A DNA stretch of 64,000 nt from Ilumatobacteraceae bacterium (GCA_033344875.1 JAWPMO010000001.1:4675595-4739594), one strand, 5' to 3'; counted from the stretch's first letter, positions 35,608-44,309 are shown. Notes: generated from the letters alone by a model not told the origin. Made by a program: numbers and translations.

Positions 35608-37311
35608 TCAGCCCTGGCGCTTCTGGATGTTGGCCCACTCGTCGCGCAGGCCGACGGTGCGGTGGAACAGCATCGGTTCACGCGGGTCGTGCGCGAAGTA
35701 GCCGATCCGTTCGAACTGGACGACCTCGCCGGGAGCGGTGTCGGCGAGTGCGGCCTCGACCCGGCAGTCGGTGAGCAGCTCCCTCGAATTGGGATCGACG
35801 TCGTCGAGCGGGTCGCCGGTCGCCTCGCCGGGCACCTCGGCCGAGAACAGCCGCTCGTACAGCGCGACGGTGGCCGGCACGGCGTGGGCCGCGGAGACCC
35901 AGTGCATCGTCGACTTCACCTTGCGGCCGTCGGGGGCGGATCCGCCTTTGGTGTCGGGGTCGTAGGTGGCCAGCACCGTGGTGACGTTGCCGTCATCATC
36001 GGCTTCGAAGCCGGTGCACGTGACCAGGTAGGCGCCGCGAAGACGCACTTCCCGGCCGGGGGTGAGTCGGAAGTACTTCGGCGGCGGGTCGGCCCGGAAG
36101 TCGTCCTGCTCGATGAACAGCTCGCCCGAGAACGCCACCGAGCGCGTGCCGTCGGCCTCGTTCTCCGGGTTGTTGGTGACCTCGAAGTACTCGACGACCG
36201 GGTTGCCGTCGGCGCCGGTCGGCCAGTTGGTGAGTTGCAGTTTCACGGGATGCAACACCGCCATGCGCCGCTGCGCGGTGCGGTTGAGCTGGGTTCGCAC
36301 GAACGACTCGAACAGTTCGACCTGGTGGCGGCTGTTGGTGCGAGCCAGGCCGATGAACCGGCAGAACTCGCGGATTGCCGAAGCGGGGTAGCCGCGCCGA
36401 CGCATGCCGCGCAGCGTCGGCATGCGCGGGTCGTCCCAGCCGTCGACGATGCCGTCGGCGACCAGCTTGGCGAGCTTGCGCTTGGACGTGATCGTGTGGG
36501 TGAGCTCGAGCCGGGCGAACTCCGTCTGGCGAGGCTGCTCGTGGGGGAGTGGGAGCTGCTCGAGGAACCAGTCGTACAGCGGGCGGTGGCTGTCGAACTC
36601 GAGCGTGCAGAACGAGTGCGTGACGCCCTCGATCGCATCGCTCTGGCCGTGCGCCCAGTCGTACGTGGGATAGATCACCCAGGTGTCGCCGGTGCGGTGG
36701 TGGTGGCCACGCCGGATGCGGTACATGACGGGGTCGCGCAGCTGCATGTTCTCGTGCTGCATGTCGATCTTGGCCCGCAACACCTTGGCGCCGTCGGGGA
36801 ACTCGCCGGCCCGCATCCGACGGAACAGGTCGAGATTCTCCTCGGGGGTGCGGTCGCGGTGTGGCGATTCGATGCCCGCGTTGCCGTAGCCGCCCCGCTG
36901 GGCCCGGATCGTGTCGCCGTCCTGGTCGTCGACGTACGCCTTGCCGTCGGTGATCAGCAGTTCGGCCCAGTCGGCGAGCTGTTCGAAGTAGTCGCTCGCG
37001 TAGAGCGGTTCGCCGACCTCGTAGCCGAGCCAGGTCACGTCGTCGATGATGCCGTCGACGAACGAGGTGTCCTCGGTGTCGGGATTCGTATCGTCGAACC
37101 GCAGGTTGCAGACACCGTCGAAGTCGGCGGCGAGGTCGTAGTCGGCGGTGATCGCCTTGGCGTGACCGATGTGGAGGTAGCCGTTGGGCTCGGGCGGGAA
37201 CCGGGTCTGCACCCGGCTGAACACGCCGTCGGCGAGGTCGCGCTGGACCAATTCCCGTACGAAGTCGGTACTCGTTCGGTCCGCGCTGGTGTCTGGATCG
37301 GGCGTCGCCAT
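35608..37311 (-). CDS. glnS: Glutaminyl-tRNA synthetase
   Basis: 567 residues; charges tRNA-Gln directly with glutamine. Class I hallmarks are FPPEPNGYLHIGHAKAI (HIGH motif near residue 40) and, later, the KMSKS-type SKRKLAKLV. GlnRS-specific blocks are DDTNPDTEDTSFVDGI, YPTYDWAHGQSDAIEGVTHS and the C-terminal two-barrel anticodon domain. ATG 37311 is the first start compatible with family length. It is divergent from hrcA across 74 bp. Most actinobacteria rely on GatCAB amidation instead, so the gene is notable. The cognate tRNA-Gln(CUG) is also in the window. Confidence 0.96.
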   Translation of the reverse strand: MATPDPDTSADRTSTDFVRELVQRDLADGVFSRVQTRFPPEPNGYLHIGHAKAITADYDLAADFDGVCNLRFDDTNPDTEDTSFVDGIIDDVTWLGYEVGEPLYASDYFEQLADWAELLITDGKAYVDDQDGDTIRAQRGGYGNAGIESPHRDRTPEENLDLFRRMRAGEFPDGAKVLRAKIDMQHENMQLRDPVMYRIRRGHHHRTGDTWVIYPTYDWAHGQSDAIEGVTHSFCTLEFDSHRPLYDWFLEQLPLPHEQPRQTEFARLELTHTITSKRKLAKLVADGIVDGWDDPRMPTLRGMRRRGYPASAIREFCRFIGLARTNSRHQVELFESFVRTQLNRTAQRRMAVLHPVKLQLTNWPTGADGNPVVEYFEVTNNPENEADGTRSVAFSGELFIEQDDFRADPPPKYFRLTPGREVRLRGAYLVTCTGFEADDDGNVTTVLATYDPDTKGGSAPDGRKVKSTMHWVSAAHAVPATVALYERLFSAEVPGEATGDPLDDVDPNSRELLTDCRVEAALADTAPGEVVQFERIGYFAHDPREPMLFHRTVGLRDEWANIQKRQG

Positions 37312-37356
37312 CGCCCACCAGTATGGAGCGTTCGTCACGGAACGCCGCGCCTGGTT

Positions 37357-37383
37357 CCAGCACTCGGTATCCTCGATTGCCAA
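37357..37383 (+). promoter_or_regulatory. CIRCE-like operator upstream of hrcA
   Basis: CCAGCACTC (37357-37365), a 9-bp spacer and GATTGCCAA (37375-37383) match the CIRCE consensus TTAGCACTC-N9-GAGTGCTAA at 7 of 9 positions in each half. The site ends 2 bp before the hrcA start codon, as expected for HrcA autoregulation. Confidence 0.65.
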
Positions 37384-37385
37384 CC

Positions 37386-38381
37386 ATGCTCGATGACCGC
37401 AAGACCGCCATCCTCCGTGCCGTCGTGCAGGAGTACATCGCCACCGCCCAGCCGGTGGGATCGTCGCACATCGCCAACTCGGCCGACATCAACGTCTCGT
37501 CGGCCACCGTTCGCAACGACATGGCCGCGCTCGAGTCCGAGGGATACCTCATCCAGCCGCACACGTCGGCCGGTCGCGTGCCGACCGATCTCGGCTACCG
37601 GTTCTTCGTCGACCATCTCGCCTCGCCGAGGCAGGTCGACGACGCGACCACCAAGACGGTCGGCGAGTTCTTCGACGTCGCTCACGGGCGTCTCGAAGAG
37701 ATGCTCCATCACACGAGCGACCTGCTGACGCGCCTGACCAACAACGCCGCCGTCGTGCTCGGGCCGAAGGCCGACGCCGCGACGATCCGGAGCGTCCAGC
37801 TCGTCCGGCTGTCCGCCGGTGCCGCGACCGCGGTGTTCGTGTTCAGCAACGGCGGGGTCGAGAGCGAGATCGTCGAGATCGACGACGAGACCTCCGACGC
37901 AGCCCTGGCGGCGGCGTCGGTCCACCTGGCCGGCACGCTGGTCGGCGGCACGCTGGCCGATCTCGACGCCGTCCCGCCGACGGGGAGCGCCAGCGCCGAC
38001 ACCGTCTGCAACGCGGTGGTCGAGGCGATTCGTGTCAGCGCTGCGGACGACCACGTCTACGTCGGTGGCGCGTCCACCGTCGCCGCCAGTTTCGAGGCGG
38101 TCGACGTGGTCCGTCAGGTCCTGCACACGCTCGAGCAGCAGTTCGTCGTCGTGTCGCTGGTCCGTGACATCGTCGACCGCGGGATGTCGGTCGCCATCGG
38201 GGTCGAGCACGGCGTCGAGCCGCTCTCCGCCTGTTCGGTGGTCGTGGCGCCCGTCGTCGTCGACGGCGAACATCTCGGATCGGTCGGCGTGCTCGGCCCG
38301 ACCCGCATGAACTATCCACAGGCTCTGGCAACGGTCGACTTCGTGAGCGATCGCCTGGGCCGCCGACTCGGAGAGGGCTGA
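37386..38381 (+). CDS. hrcA: Heat-inducible transcription repressor HrcA
   Basis: 331 residues. The N-terminal winged helix is typical: LDDRKTAILRAVVQEYI, GSSHIA, then NVSSATVRNDMAALESEGYL and the PHTSAGRVPTDLGYR signature (about 58-72). The C-terminal ligand/dimerisation domain is complete to the family end (GPTRMNYPQALATVDFV). HrcA represses chaperone operons by binding CIRCE, and a CIRCE-like site lies just upstream. The stop overlaps the ATG of dnaJ by one base (TGATG). Confidence 0.96.
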   Translation: MLDDRKTAILRAVVQEYIATAQPVGSSHIANSADINVSSATVRNDMAALESEGYLIQPHTSAGRVPTDLGYRFFVDHLASPRQVDDATTKTVGEFFDVAHGRLEEMLHHTSDLLTRLTNNAAVVLGPKADAATIRSVQLVRLSAGAATAVFVFSNGGVESEIVEIDDETSDAALAAASVHLAGTLVGGTLADLDAVPPTGSASADTVCNAVVEAIRVSAADDHVYVGGASTVAASFEAVDVVRQVLHTLEQQFVVVSLVRDIVDRGMSVAIGVEHGVEPLSACSVVVAPVVVDGEHLGSVGVLGPTRMNYPQALATVDFVSDRLGRRLGEG

Positions 38382-39523
38382 TGGCCGCCGACTACTACGA
38401 CCTGCTCGGGGTCGATCGATCCGCGAGCGCCGACGAACTCAAGAAGGCGTACCGCAAACGCGCCCGGGCGGTGCATCCCGATGCCAACCCCGACGATCCC
38501 GAAGCCGAAGCGCAGTTCAAAGAGCTGTCCAAGGCCTACGCGGTGCTGTCCGACGACCAGCAGCGCGCTCGGTACGACCAGTTCGGCGAAGCCGGCGTCG
38601 GTGGTGCGGGCGGCGGCGGTGCCAACTTCGACGACATGTTCGGCGGCGGCGGGCTCGGCGACATCTTCGACGCGTTCTTCGGCGGTGGCGGCGGTGGCAA
38701 CCCGTTCGGCGGTGGCGCTCGGCGCCCGACCGGGCCGCCGCGCGGGCAGGACATGGAGGTCGCGGTCGCGATCACGTTCGAGCAATCGGTGTTCGGCGAC
38801 CAGGTCTCCGTCGACCTGAAGCTGCCGCAGGCGTGCGACACCTGCGACGGGTCGGGGGCCGGCGAAGGCACCCGACCGGTCACGTGTTCCGAGTGCAGCG
38901 GTTCCGGACAGGTCCGGCGCGTGCGGCAGAGCGTGCTCGGCCAGATGGTGTCGTCGAGCCCGTGCCCGCGCTGCGGCGGCCTGGGCGAAGTGATCACGAC
39001 GCCGTGCGAGACCTGCCGCGGCGAGGGGCGGGTCACCGCCGACAAGACCTACACGATCGACGTGCCGGCCGGCGTCGTCGACGGGAGCACCCTGCGGCTG
39101 ACCAGGCGCGGTGCCGCCGGACCCCGTGGTGGGGCTCCCGGTGATCTGTACGTGCACCTGCGCGTTCGACCCCACGACCGCTACCGGCGTGATGACGACG
39201 ACCTCGTCACCGAGGTGCCGATCTCGATCGCACAGGCCGCGCTGGGGACCTCGGTCAAGCTCGAGACGCTCGACGGCGACGAGGACCTCGCGGTCCCGGC
39301 GGGCACGCAGCCCGGGCACCAGTTCGTGCTCAAGGGGCGTGGCGTCCCCCGCTTGCACGGCCGAGGACGCGGCGACTTGCGGGCGATCGTCGCAGTCGAG
39401 GTGCCGACGAAACTGACGTCGGAGGAGTCCGATCTGCTGCGGACCTTCGCCGAGGGTCGGGGCGAAACGGTCGGCGAGGGCGGGTCGAGCCTGTTCTCCC
39501 GCATCAAATCCGCATTCACGTGA
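38381..39523 (+). CDS. dnaJ: Chaperone protein DnaJ
   Basis: 380 residues; Hsp40 co-chaperone that stimulates DnaK ATPase. The J domain (1-70) carries HPD in RAVHPDANPDD. A glycine/phenylalanine-rich linker (about 72-115) is followed by four zinc-finger repeats: CDTCDGSG, CSECSGSG, CPRCGGLG and CETCRGEG. The substrate-binding C-terminal domain is complete. Directly coupled to hrcA; the hrcA-dnaJ-rsmE order is common in actinobacteria and other bacteria. Confidence 0.97.
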   Translation: MAADYYDLLGVDRSASADELKKAYRKRARAVHPDANPDDPEAEAQFKELSKAYAVLSDDQQRARYDQFGEAGVGGAGGGGANFDDMFGGGGLGDIFDAFFGGGGGGNPFGGGARRPTGPPRGQDMEVAVAITFEQSVFGDQVSVDLKLPQACDTCDGSGAGEGTRPVTCSECSGSGQVRRVRQSVLGQMVSSSPCPRCGGLGEVITTPCETCRGEGRVTADKTYTIDVPAGVVDGSTLRLTRRGAAGPRGGAPGDLYVHLRVRPHDRYRRDDDDLVTEVPISIAQAALGTSVKLETLDGDEDLAVPAGTQPGHQFVLKGRGVPRLHGRGRGDLRAIVAVEVPTKLTSEESDLLRTFAEGRGETVGEGGSSLFSRIKSAFT

Positions 39524-39533
39524 CCGGGCTGCC

Positions 39534-40205
39534 ATGAGGGCCGAGGTGCTGCGCGCCGCCAGCGCTCACGTGCTGGTCGACGACGTCGCCACGCCGGCGC
39601 TGTCCGACGACGACGCCCATCACGTGTTCCGTGTGCTCCGGGTCCGGCCGGGTGAGACCGTCACGGTGACCGACGGTGCCGGACGATGGCGCGCCTGTCG
39701 TGCGGCTGATCGCCTGCTCGAACCGGTCGGGGAGATCCACGACGTCCCTCGGCGAGCGAGACCGCTCACGTTGGCGTGCACGATTCCGAAGCAGGACCGA
39801 CCCGAGTGGATCGTGCAGAAGCTGGTCGAGTTGGGCGTCGACCGGATCGTGTGGCTGCACGCCGAGCGATCGGTCGTGCGGTGGAACCCCGAACGGGCCG
39901 AGCGTCACCTCGCGAAACTGCGGCGGGTCGCGGCCGAGGCACTCCAGCAGTCGCGCGGCGTGTGGCTGCCCGAGATCACCGGACCGGTGTCGACGCTCGA
40001 GGTGCTGCCGAGTGCGGCTGCTGCCGAGCCGGGCTCCCCGCCGATCGGGGCCGGCGACACGATCGTTGCGATCGGCCCGGAGGGCGGCTGGTCGCCGTCG
40101 GAACTCACCGCCGCTGCGTCGACGGTGTCGTTCGGCGACACGGTGTTGCGGGTCGAGACGGCGGCGATCGTCGCGGCAGCCCGAATGGTCATGCACGCAG
40201 AGTGA
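39534..40205 (+). CDS. rsmE: 16S rRNA m3U1498 methyltransferase
   Basis: 223 residues; SPOUT-class enzyme that methylates N3 of U1498 in 16S rRNA. The N-terminal PUA-like domain has DDDAHHVFRVLRVRPGE. The SPOUT domain has KQDRPEWIVQKLVELGVD, then EALQQSRG, and the SAM-binding knot IAIGPEGGWSPSEL-type block with LRVETAAI. ATG 39534 lies 10 bp after dnaJ, in the same operon. Confidence 0.94.
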   Translation: MRAEVLRAASAHVLVDDVATPALSDDDAHHVFRVLRVRPGETVTVTDGAGRWRACRAADRLLEPVGEIHDVPRRARPLTLACTIPKQDRPEWIVQKLVELGVDRIVWLHAERSVVRWNPERAERHLAKLRRVAAEALQQSRGVWLPEITGPVSTLEVLPSAAAAEPGSPPIGAGDTIVAIGPEGGWSPSELTAAASTVSFGDTVLRVETAAIVAAARMVMHAE

Positions 40206-40296
40206 AATACAGCCGAGTCGAGTGGTCGAAATGCCACGTTCGGCGTCCAAGCGTGCTAATTTTGCGTGACCACATGTTGGAGGGCGAGGAGCTGAG

Positions 40297-40806
40297 GTGG
40301 ACTTTCAAGAAGATGCCGACGATGCCGGCTACAGCGTCCAGGTCGGAGAACGCCTGCGGGCGATCCGCAAGCAGAAGCGCTTGTCGCTCCACGACGTCGA
40401 AGCGCAGTCCGAGCAGGAGTTCAAGGCATCGGTGCTCGGGGCGTACGAGCGAGGCGAACGAGCGCTCTCCCTGCCGCGCCTCGATCGCCTGGCGCAGTTC
40501 TACCGGGTGCCCGTCGATCAGTTGCTGCCTCGTGGTGACAACACGCCGATGGGTAACGAAGACGGCACGACACCGCGACCGAAACTCGCGATCGACATTT
40601 TGAAGCTCAGTCAGCTGTCGGGTGCGCCCTTCGAGATGCTGACCCGCTTCATGCGGATGATCCAGGTGCAGCGCCAGGACTTCAACGGGCGGGTGCTGAC
40701 GATCCGCGCCGACGACAAGCGAGCGATCGCGGCGATGCTCGACATCCCGGTCGATCAGGTCGCCCTGCGGCTCGAAGCACTCGACCTGGTGTTCCGACCC
40801 GCCTGA
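40297..40806 (+). CDS. BldD-like HTH regulator with c-di-GMP-binding motif
   Basis: 169 residues. The N-terminal XRE-type HTH (about 14-78) closely follows Streptomyces BldD in pattern: ERLRAIRKQKRLSLHDVE, then LGAYERGERALSLPRLDRLA and FYRVPVDQLLP. The C-terminal domain contains R126-Q-D128, eight residues, then R137-A-D-D140. This matches the BldD c-di-GMP signature RxD-x8-RxxD. BldD represses developmental genes when bound to a c-di-GMP tetramer. The organism type suggests a role in surface or life-cycle control, but targets are not visible. GTG 40297 has GAGGAG 6 bp upstream. Confidence 0.88.
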   Translation: MDFQEDADDAGYSVQVGERLRAIRKQKRLSLHDVEAQSEQEFKASVLGAYERGERALSLPRLDRLAQFYRVPVDQLLPRGDNTPMGNEDGTTPRPKLAIDILKLSQLSGAPFEMLTRFMRMIQVQRQDFNGRVLTIRADDKRAIAAMLDIPVDQVALRLEALDLVFRPA

Positions 40807-40823
40807 CCTGATTCACTGACCCG

Positions 40824-41894
40824 ATGGCCGCCCCGGCGGCGCCCTTCGGCGTCTACATCCATGTCCCGTTCTGCGCATCGAAGTGTGACTACTGCGCGTT
40901 CGCGACCTGGACCGACCGGCACCATCTGACCGACGCGTACCTCGCTGCGCTGCGCAGCGACATCGAACGGGCGCTCGACGAGGGGATGCCGACGGCCACG
41001 AGCATCTTCGTCGGGGGCGGTACGCCGTCGATGGTCGACGGTGAGGCGCTCGCCGAGGTGGTCGGTCTCGTGCCGGTCACGTCCGACGCCGAGGTCACGG
41101 TCGAGTGCAACCCCGACAACGTCACCGACACCCTGCTCGAGAGCTATCGCCGCGGTGGGGTCAACCGGGTCAGCCTCGGGGTGCAGTCGATGTCGTCGCA
41201 CGTGCTCGGCGCGCTCGGTCGACAACATGATCAGCGCAACGTCCGGCTCGCCGTCGACGCGATCCGCCGCGTGGGGATGGCGTCGTTCAACCTCGACGTG
41301 ATCTATGGCGCAGCAGGCGAGTCTCTCGACGACTGGCGGCACACGGTCGACGCGATCGTCGAACTCGACCCGCCGCACGTGTCGGCGTACGCGCTGACGA
41401 TCGAGGCCGGCACACCACTGGCCGACCAACCCGACCGGCACCCCGACGACGACGACCAGGCGGACAAGTACGAACTGGTCGACGACCGCCTGGTCACGGT
41501 CGGCCTGTCGAACTACGAGATCTCCAACTGGTCGCGGCCGGGGCACGAGTGCCGCCACAACGTGCTGTACTGGCGGCAACAGAACTACCGGGGGTTCGGG
41601 TGCGCCGCCCATTCGCACCACGACGGTCGGCGCTGGTGGAACGTGCGCACGCCCGACCGCTACATCGACCTGGTCGAGCGCGGTGAGTCGACCGAGGCGG
41701 CGGGGGAGACGCTCGACGAGGCGACCCGACGGTTCGAGCGGCTCGAACTCCAACTCCGGATGCCGGAGGGTGTGCCGGTCGACGCTCTCGACGGCGATGA
41801 GCTGCCGGGTCTGGTCGAGCGACACGACGACCGATGGGTGTTGACCCGGCGCGGCCGACTGATGGCGAACGACATCAGTACCCGACTGAACTAG
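40824..41894 (+). CDS. hemW: HemW-like radical SAM protein (coproporphyrinogen-oxidase-like)
   Basis: 356 residues. The radical SAM cluster motif CASKCDYCAF (about 17-26) opens the protein after YIHVPFC. FVGGGTPSM, VTVECNPDN, RVSLGVQSM and the late LSNYEISNWSRPGHECRHN are typical of HemW. Historically annotated as oxygen-independent coproporphyrinogen III oxidase; HemW is now viewed as a haem chaperone. The length fits HemW rather than HemN. It is 17 bp after the BldD-like gene and overlaps the convergent oxygenase gene by 4 bp. Confidence 0.93.
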   Translation: MAAPAAPFGVYIHVPFCASKCDYCAFATWTDRHHLTDAYLAALRSDIERALDEGMPTATSIFVGGGTPSMVDGEALAEVVGLVPVTSDAEVTVECNPDNVTDTLLESYRRGGVNRVSLGVQSMSSHVLGALGRQHDQRNVRLAVDAIRRVGMASFNLDVIYGAAGESLDDWRHTVDAIVELDPPHVSAYALTIEAGTPLADQPDRHPDDDDQADKYELVDDRLVTVGLSNYEISNWSRPGHECRHNVLYWRQQNYRGFGCAAHSHHDGRRWWNVRTPDRYIDLVERGESTEAAGETLDEATRRFERLELQLRMPEGVPVDALDGDELPGLVERHDDRWVLTRRGRLMANDISTRLN

Positions 41895-42919
41895 CCGCCG
41901 TCCGCGACCGCGGCGAACAATTCGGGGAAGACGCGGGAGACCTTCGACATGAGATAGTCGCCGTAGCGCCCGGACCACGCCTGGAGGCTTGCACCGTCCC
42001 ACCGACGCTCGGCGTCGTCGGCCGGAGCGGTGCCGTCGAGTGGGAGCGGCACGACCTGGGCATCCCACGACGGATCGAAGAAGTAGGGGAACGACAGCCG
42101 CGTGCGACCGCTCGTGTTGCGGACGCGGTGCGGCGTCGACCGGTACCGACCCTCGGTGAGCCGGTCGAGCATGTCGCCGAGGTTGCACACGAACACGCCG
42201 GGCTCGGCCGGGACGTCGAGCCAGCGCCCGTCGGGTGTCCGGACCTCGAGTCCGCCGGCGTCGTCTTGAGCGAGCAGCGTGAGGAGTCCGTAGTCGGTGT
42301 GTTCGCCGACGCCCCATTCGTCGGTGACGTCGTTGTCGTCGAGCGCCGGGTATTGGAAGATCCTGAACAGTACGGTCGGGTCGCTGGTGACGTGGCGTTC
42401 GAACCAGTCGGCGGGCAGGCCGAGGCCGAGTGCAATCCCCTGCATGACCGCATCGGCGACCGTGCGCACCGCGGCGAGCCAGTCGTCGACCGTCTGGCGC
42501 AGTTCGCCGTCGGGGAGGAGGTTGCGGCCGTGCAGCGGTGCGCCGGTCATGACCAGCGGGTGATCGTCCGCATGGTCGATGCCGACGTACAACCCCTCCT
42601 TGCGGTCGGGGCGGCCGGAGGTGATCTCGCCACGCAGTGGGAACCAGCCGCGCCAGGCCGCGCCGGCGTTGGCCATCGCGAACGGCTCCTTGTCGTGGTC
42701 AGACCGGGCGAAGAATGCCCTCGCAGCGCGGTCGAGATCGGCGAGCAGCCCCGGGTCGACCCCGTGGCCGGTCACTCGGAAGAATCCGAGTTCGCGGCAC
42801 GCGCGGTCGATCTGAGTGGCCACATCTGCGGTGTCGGTGCCGGGTGTCAGGAGGGGTGCGACATCAATCGTCGCGAGCCGCTCGATCGGGGTCGAGTCAG
42901 GGTGTGAGCCGGGGTTCAC
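41891..42919 (-). CDS. 2-oxoglutarate/Fe(II)-dependent oxygenase, isopenicillin N synthase-like
   Basis: 342 residues. The N-terminal DIOX_N segment (ATIDVAPLLTPGTDT, CRELGFFRVTGHGVD) is followed by the jelly-roll core. Iron ligands are visible as HxD in GEHTDYGLLTLL (about 216-227) and the distal His in STPHRVRNTSG. The cosubstrate-binding RLSFPYFF follows. The family includes plant-type hydroxylases and isopenicillin N synthase; the substrate cannot be told. The start is GTG 42919 with a weak ribosome site. It is divergent from tRNA-Val. Confidence 0.9.
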   Translation of the reverse strand: MNPGSHPDSTPIERLATIDVAPLLTPGTDTADVATQIDRACRELGFFRVTGHGVDPGLLADLDRAARAFFARSDHDKEPFAMANAGAAWRGWFPLRGEITSGRPDRKEGLYVGIDHADDHPLVMTGAPLHGRNLLPDGELRQTVDDWLAAVRTVADAVMQGIALGLGLPADWFERHVTSDPTVLFRIFQYPALDDNDVTDEWGVGEHTDYGLLTLLAQDDAGGLEVRTPDGRWLDVPAEPGVFVCNLGDMLDRLTEGRYRSTPHRVRNTSGRTRLSFPYFFDPSWDAQVVPLPLDGTAPADDAERRWDGASLQAWSGRYGDYLMSKVSRVFPELFAAVADGG

Positions 42920-42944
42920 GGCTGGTATCGTACGTGCCCGCTGA

Positions 42945-43018
42945 GGGCGTATGGCTCAGTTGGTTAGAGCGCATCCATGACACGGATGAGGTCGGGGGTT
43001 CGATTCCCTCTACGCCCA
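42945..43018 (+). tRNA. tRNA-Val(GAC)
   Basis: A 74-nt cloverleaf. The acceptor GGGCGTA pairs with TACGCCC. The anticodon stem CATCC/GGATG closes the loop ATGACAC, giving GAC. The T arm is GGGGGTTCGATTCCCTC. It marks the left boundary of the accessory region; tRNA 3' ends are common integrase attachment sites. Confidence 0.95.
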
Positions 43019-43026
43019 CCGAAAAA

Positions 43027-43053
43027 CCCCAGGTCATAGACCTGGGGTTTATT
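43027..43053 (+). terminator. Intrinsic terminator after tRNA-Val
   Basis: CCCCAGGTC, loop ATA and GACCTGGGG form a perfect 9-bp stem (43027-43047), followed by TTTATT. It starts 8 bp after the tRNA. Confidence 0.85.
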
Positions 43054-43845
43054 GGTTGGCTGCCAGCTGCTCGTCGGGAGTGAGTCAGTTGGTGAGTTGC
43101 AGCGCAGTCCGGACAGCGCAGTCCCCGCAGCCCCGCCCGTGACCGGACGCCGCTTCTCGCGAGCGCGAAAACCGATGCTCGGGCTATTCGCTGTTGTCGA
43201 TGACGTCTTTGAGTTGTCGTTGAAAGTGCGACGTCACGCTTGGGTAGACGCGATAGTCAAAGTGCGCCGACGTGCCTGGCCGCGATGCGGCGCGCCGGTC
43301 CTCGTTCAGAGTGTCGTTACGTGTGCCGATATCGAGTGCCCACCAACGGCACGTATCTCTAGGCCGGTTTGGGTGTTCTCGATGTAGCGGGCGGGGGACT
43401 TGATGTGTGTAGTGGACGCGTTATCTCTAGCGCGTCTCCGACGCATCGCGTATCCGTTCCCACTCTTTGCCGCCCTTTCGTGCGGGCCATCGGCCGACTT
43501 GGAGAATGTCGACGACATGTCCACGACGCACAGCACCTGGTCAGACCCGTTCAGGGCGCCGGACTCGAGATAGCGGCACTTTGTGGCGAGGCCCACGGCC
43601 TCCCTCCGACGTCGTTATGTGGCAGTCGCTAGCCGGGTTGTCGCTACCACAGTTCGCCGGCGGTGCGGCGCGGATCTGAACCTACCGGTCCGCGACTGTC
43701 GCGCTGGTCCGACGAGTCGATCGGCCGATCGAAAGTCGAGAGTGCCGTGCTGTGCGGGTGTATTTCGCCGGAGGCACTGCCGGTGGCTGCAGTGGCTAGT
43801 TGGGTGTCGCAGCTGTCCGGGCCGAGGCCGGAAGCTGTGAGGTCG
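43054..43845. other. Gene-poor stretch with degenerate sequence
   Basis: No intact gene is supported. Codon pattern and G+C are visibly less regular than in the core. One + frame around 43180-43390 encodes WPRCGAPVLVQS and RPVWVF, faintly like the zinc-binding start of ISL3-type transposases, then ends. The 20-bp segment at 43331-43350 recurs with three changes at 43846-43865 in the integrase remnant. The stretch is best read as decayed mobile DNA. Confidence 0.4.
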
Positions 43846-44021
43846 ATCGAGTGTCCACCCACAGCCTTCGTCGCGGATTCGTCACCGAATGCCGTCACCA
43901 TCACATCGCCGCCGGGCACATCCGCCGTGTCACTGGCCACCGCAACCTCAACACCCTCTTGGGCTACGACGCACCTCTCGAACACCTCATGCGACCACTC
44001 CACCAAGCCGGATGGTGGTAG
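43846..44021 (+). pseudogene. 3' remnant of a tyrosine integrase
   Basis: About 58 codons survive: STHSLRRGFVTECR, then HIRRVTGHRNLNTLLGYDAP and a short tail ending QAGWW. HSLRRGF corresponds to the HxxR box, TGHRNL to the GH box and the Tyr of LLGY to the catalytic tyrosine of tyrosine recombinases. Everything upstream of this box (the N-terminal domain and the first catalytic Arg) is missing, and the frame upstream is interrupted by stops. It lies 0.8 kb from tRNA-Val, the likely attachment site of the element it came from. Confidence 0.75.
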
Positions 44022-44069
44022 GGGTCTATCCCCCGCCCGCCCATCGCGGAGGTGGCCTACAGTTCCTGG

Positions 44070-44309
44070 ATGACAACTGAGGCTGAACTTCCGAACCCGA
44101 AGATCGTCGTGTACGAGCGTCGCGACGCAAGCAACAAGCCGACCGGAGAGTACGGCTGGCGGCTCCGTGCGGACAACGGGAATATCATCGCGACCGACGG
44201 CGGTCAGGGCTACAAAGACCGGGAGTTCACGGCGCGGATGGCTGAACGGATCATCAAAGACGGCGAGTTCTCCGACGCACCGATCCATCACATGTATCCG
44301 AAAAAGTAG
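44070..44309 (+). CDS. DUF1508 (YegP-like) small protein
   Basis: 79 residues from ATG 44070 (GTG 44052 is an alternative). The core GEYGWRLRADNGNIIATDGG, followed by GYKDREFTARMAERI, matches the DUF1508 pattern (W/F-x-x-RL-x-NGxxIA-x-Y). These are small beta-beta-alpha proteins of unknown function, widespread and often found on mobile DNA. GGAGG lies upstream. It ends 60 bp before the convergent NACHT gene. Confidence 0.75.
   Translation: MTTEAELPNPKIVVYERRDASNKPTGEYGWRLRADNGNIIATDGGQGYKDREFTARMAERIIKDGEFSDAPIHHMYPKK

Noticed and set aside
43644-44291. 215-codon minus-strand frame over the integrase remnant and DUF1508 gene
   Set aside because: The + strand carries recognisable integrase boxes and a DUF1508 domain.
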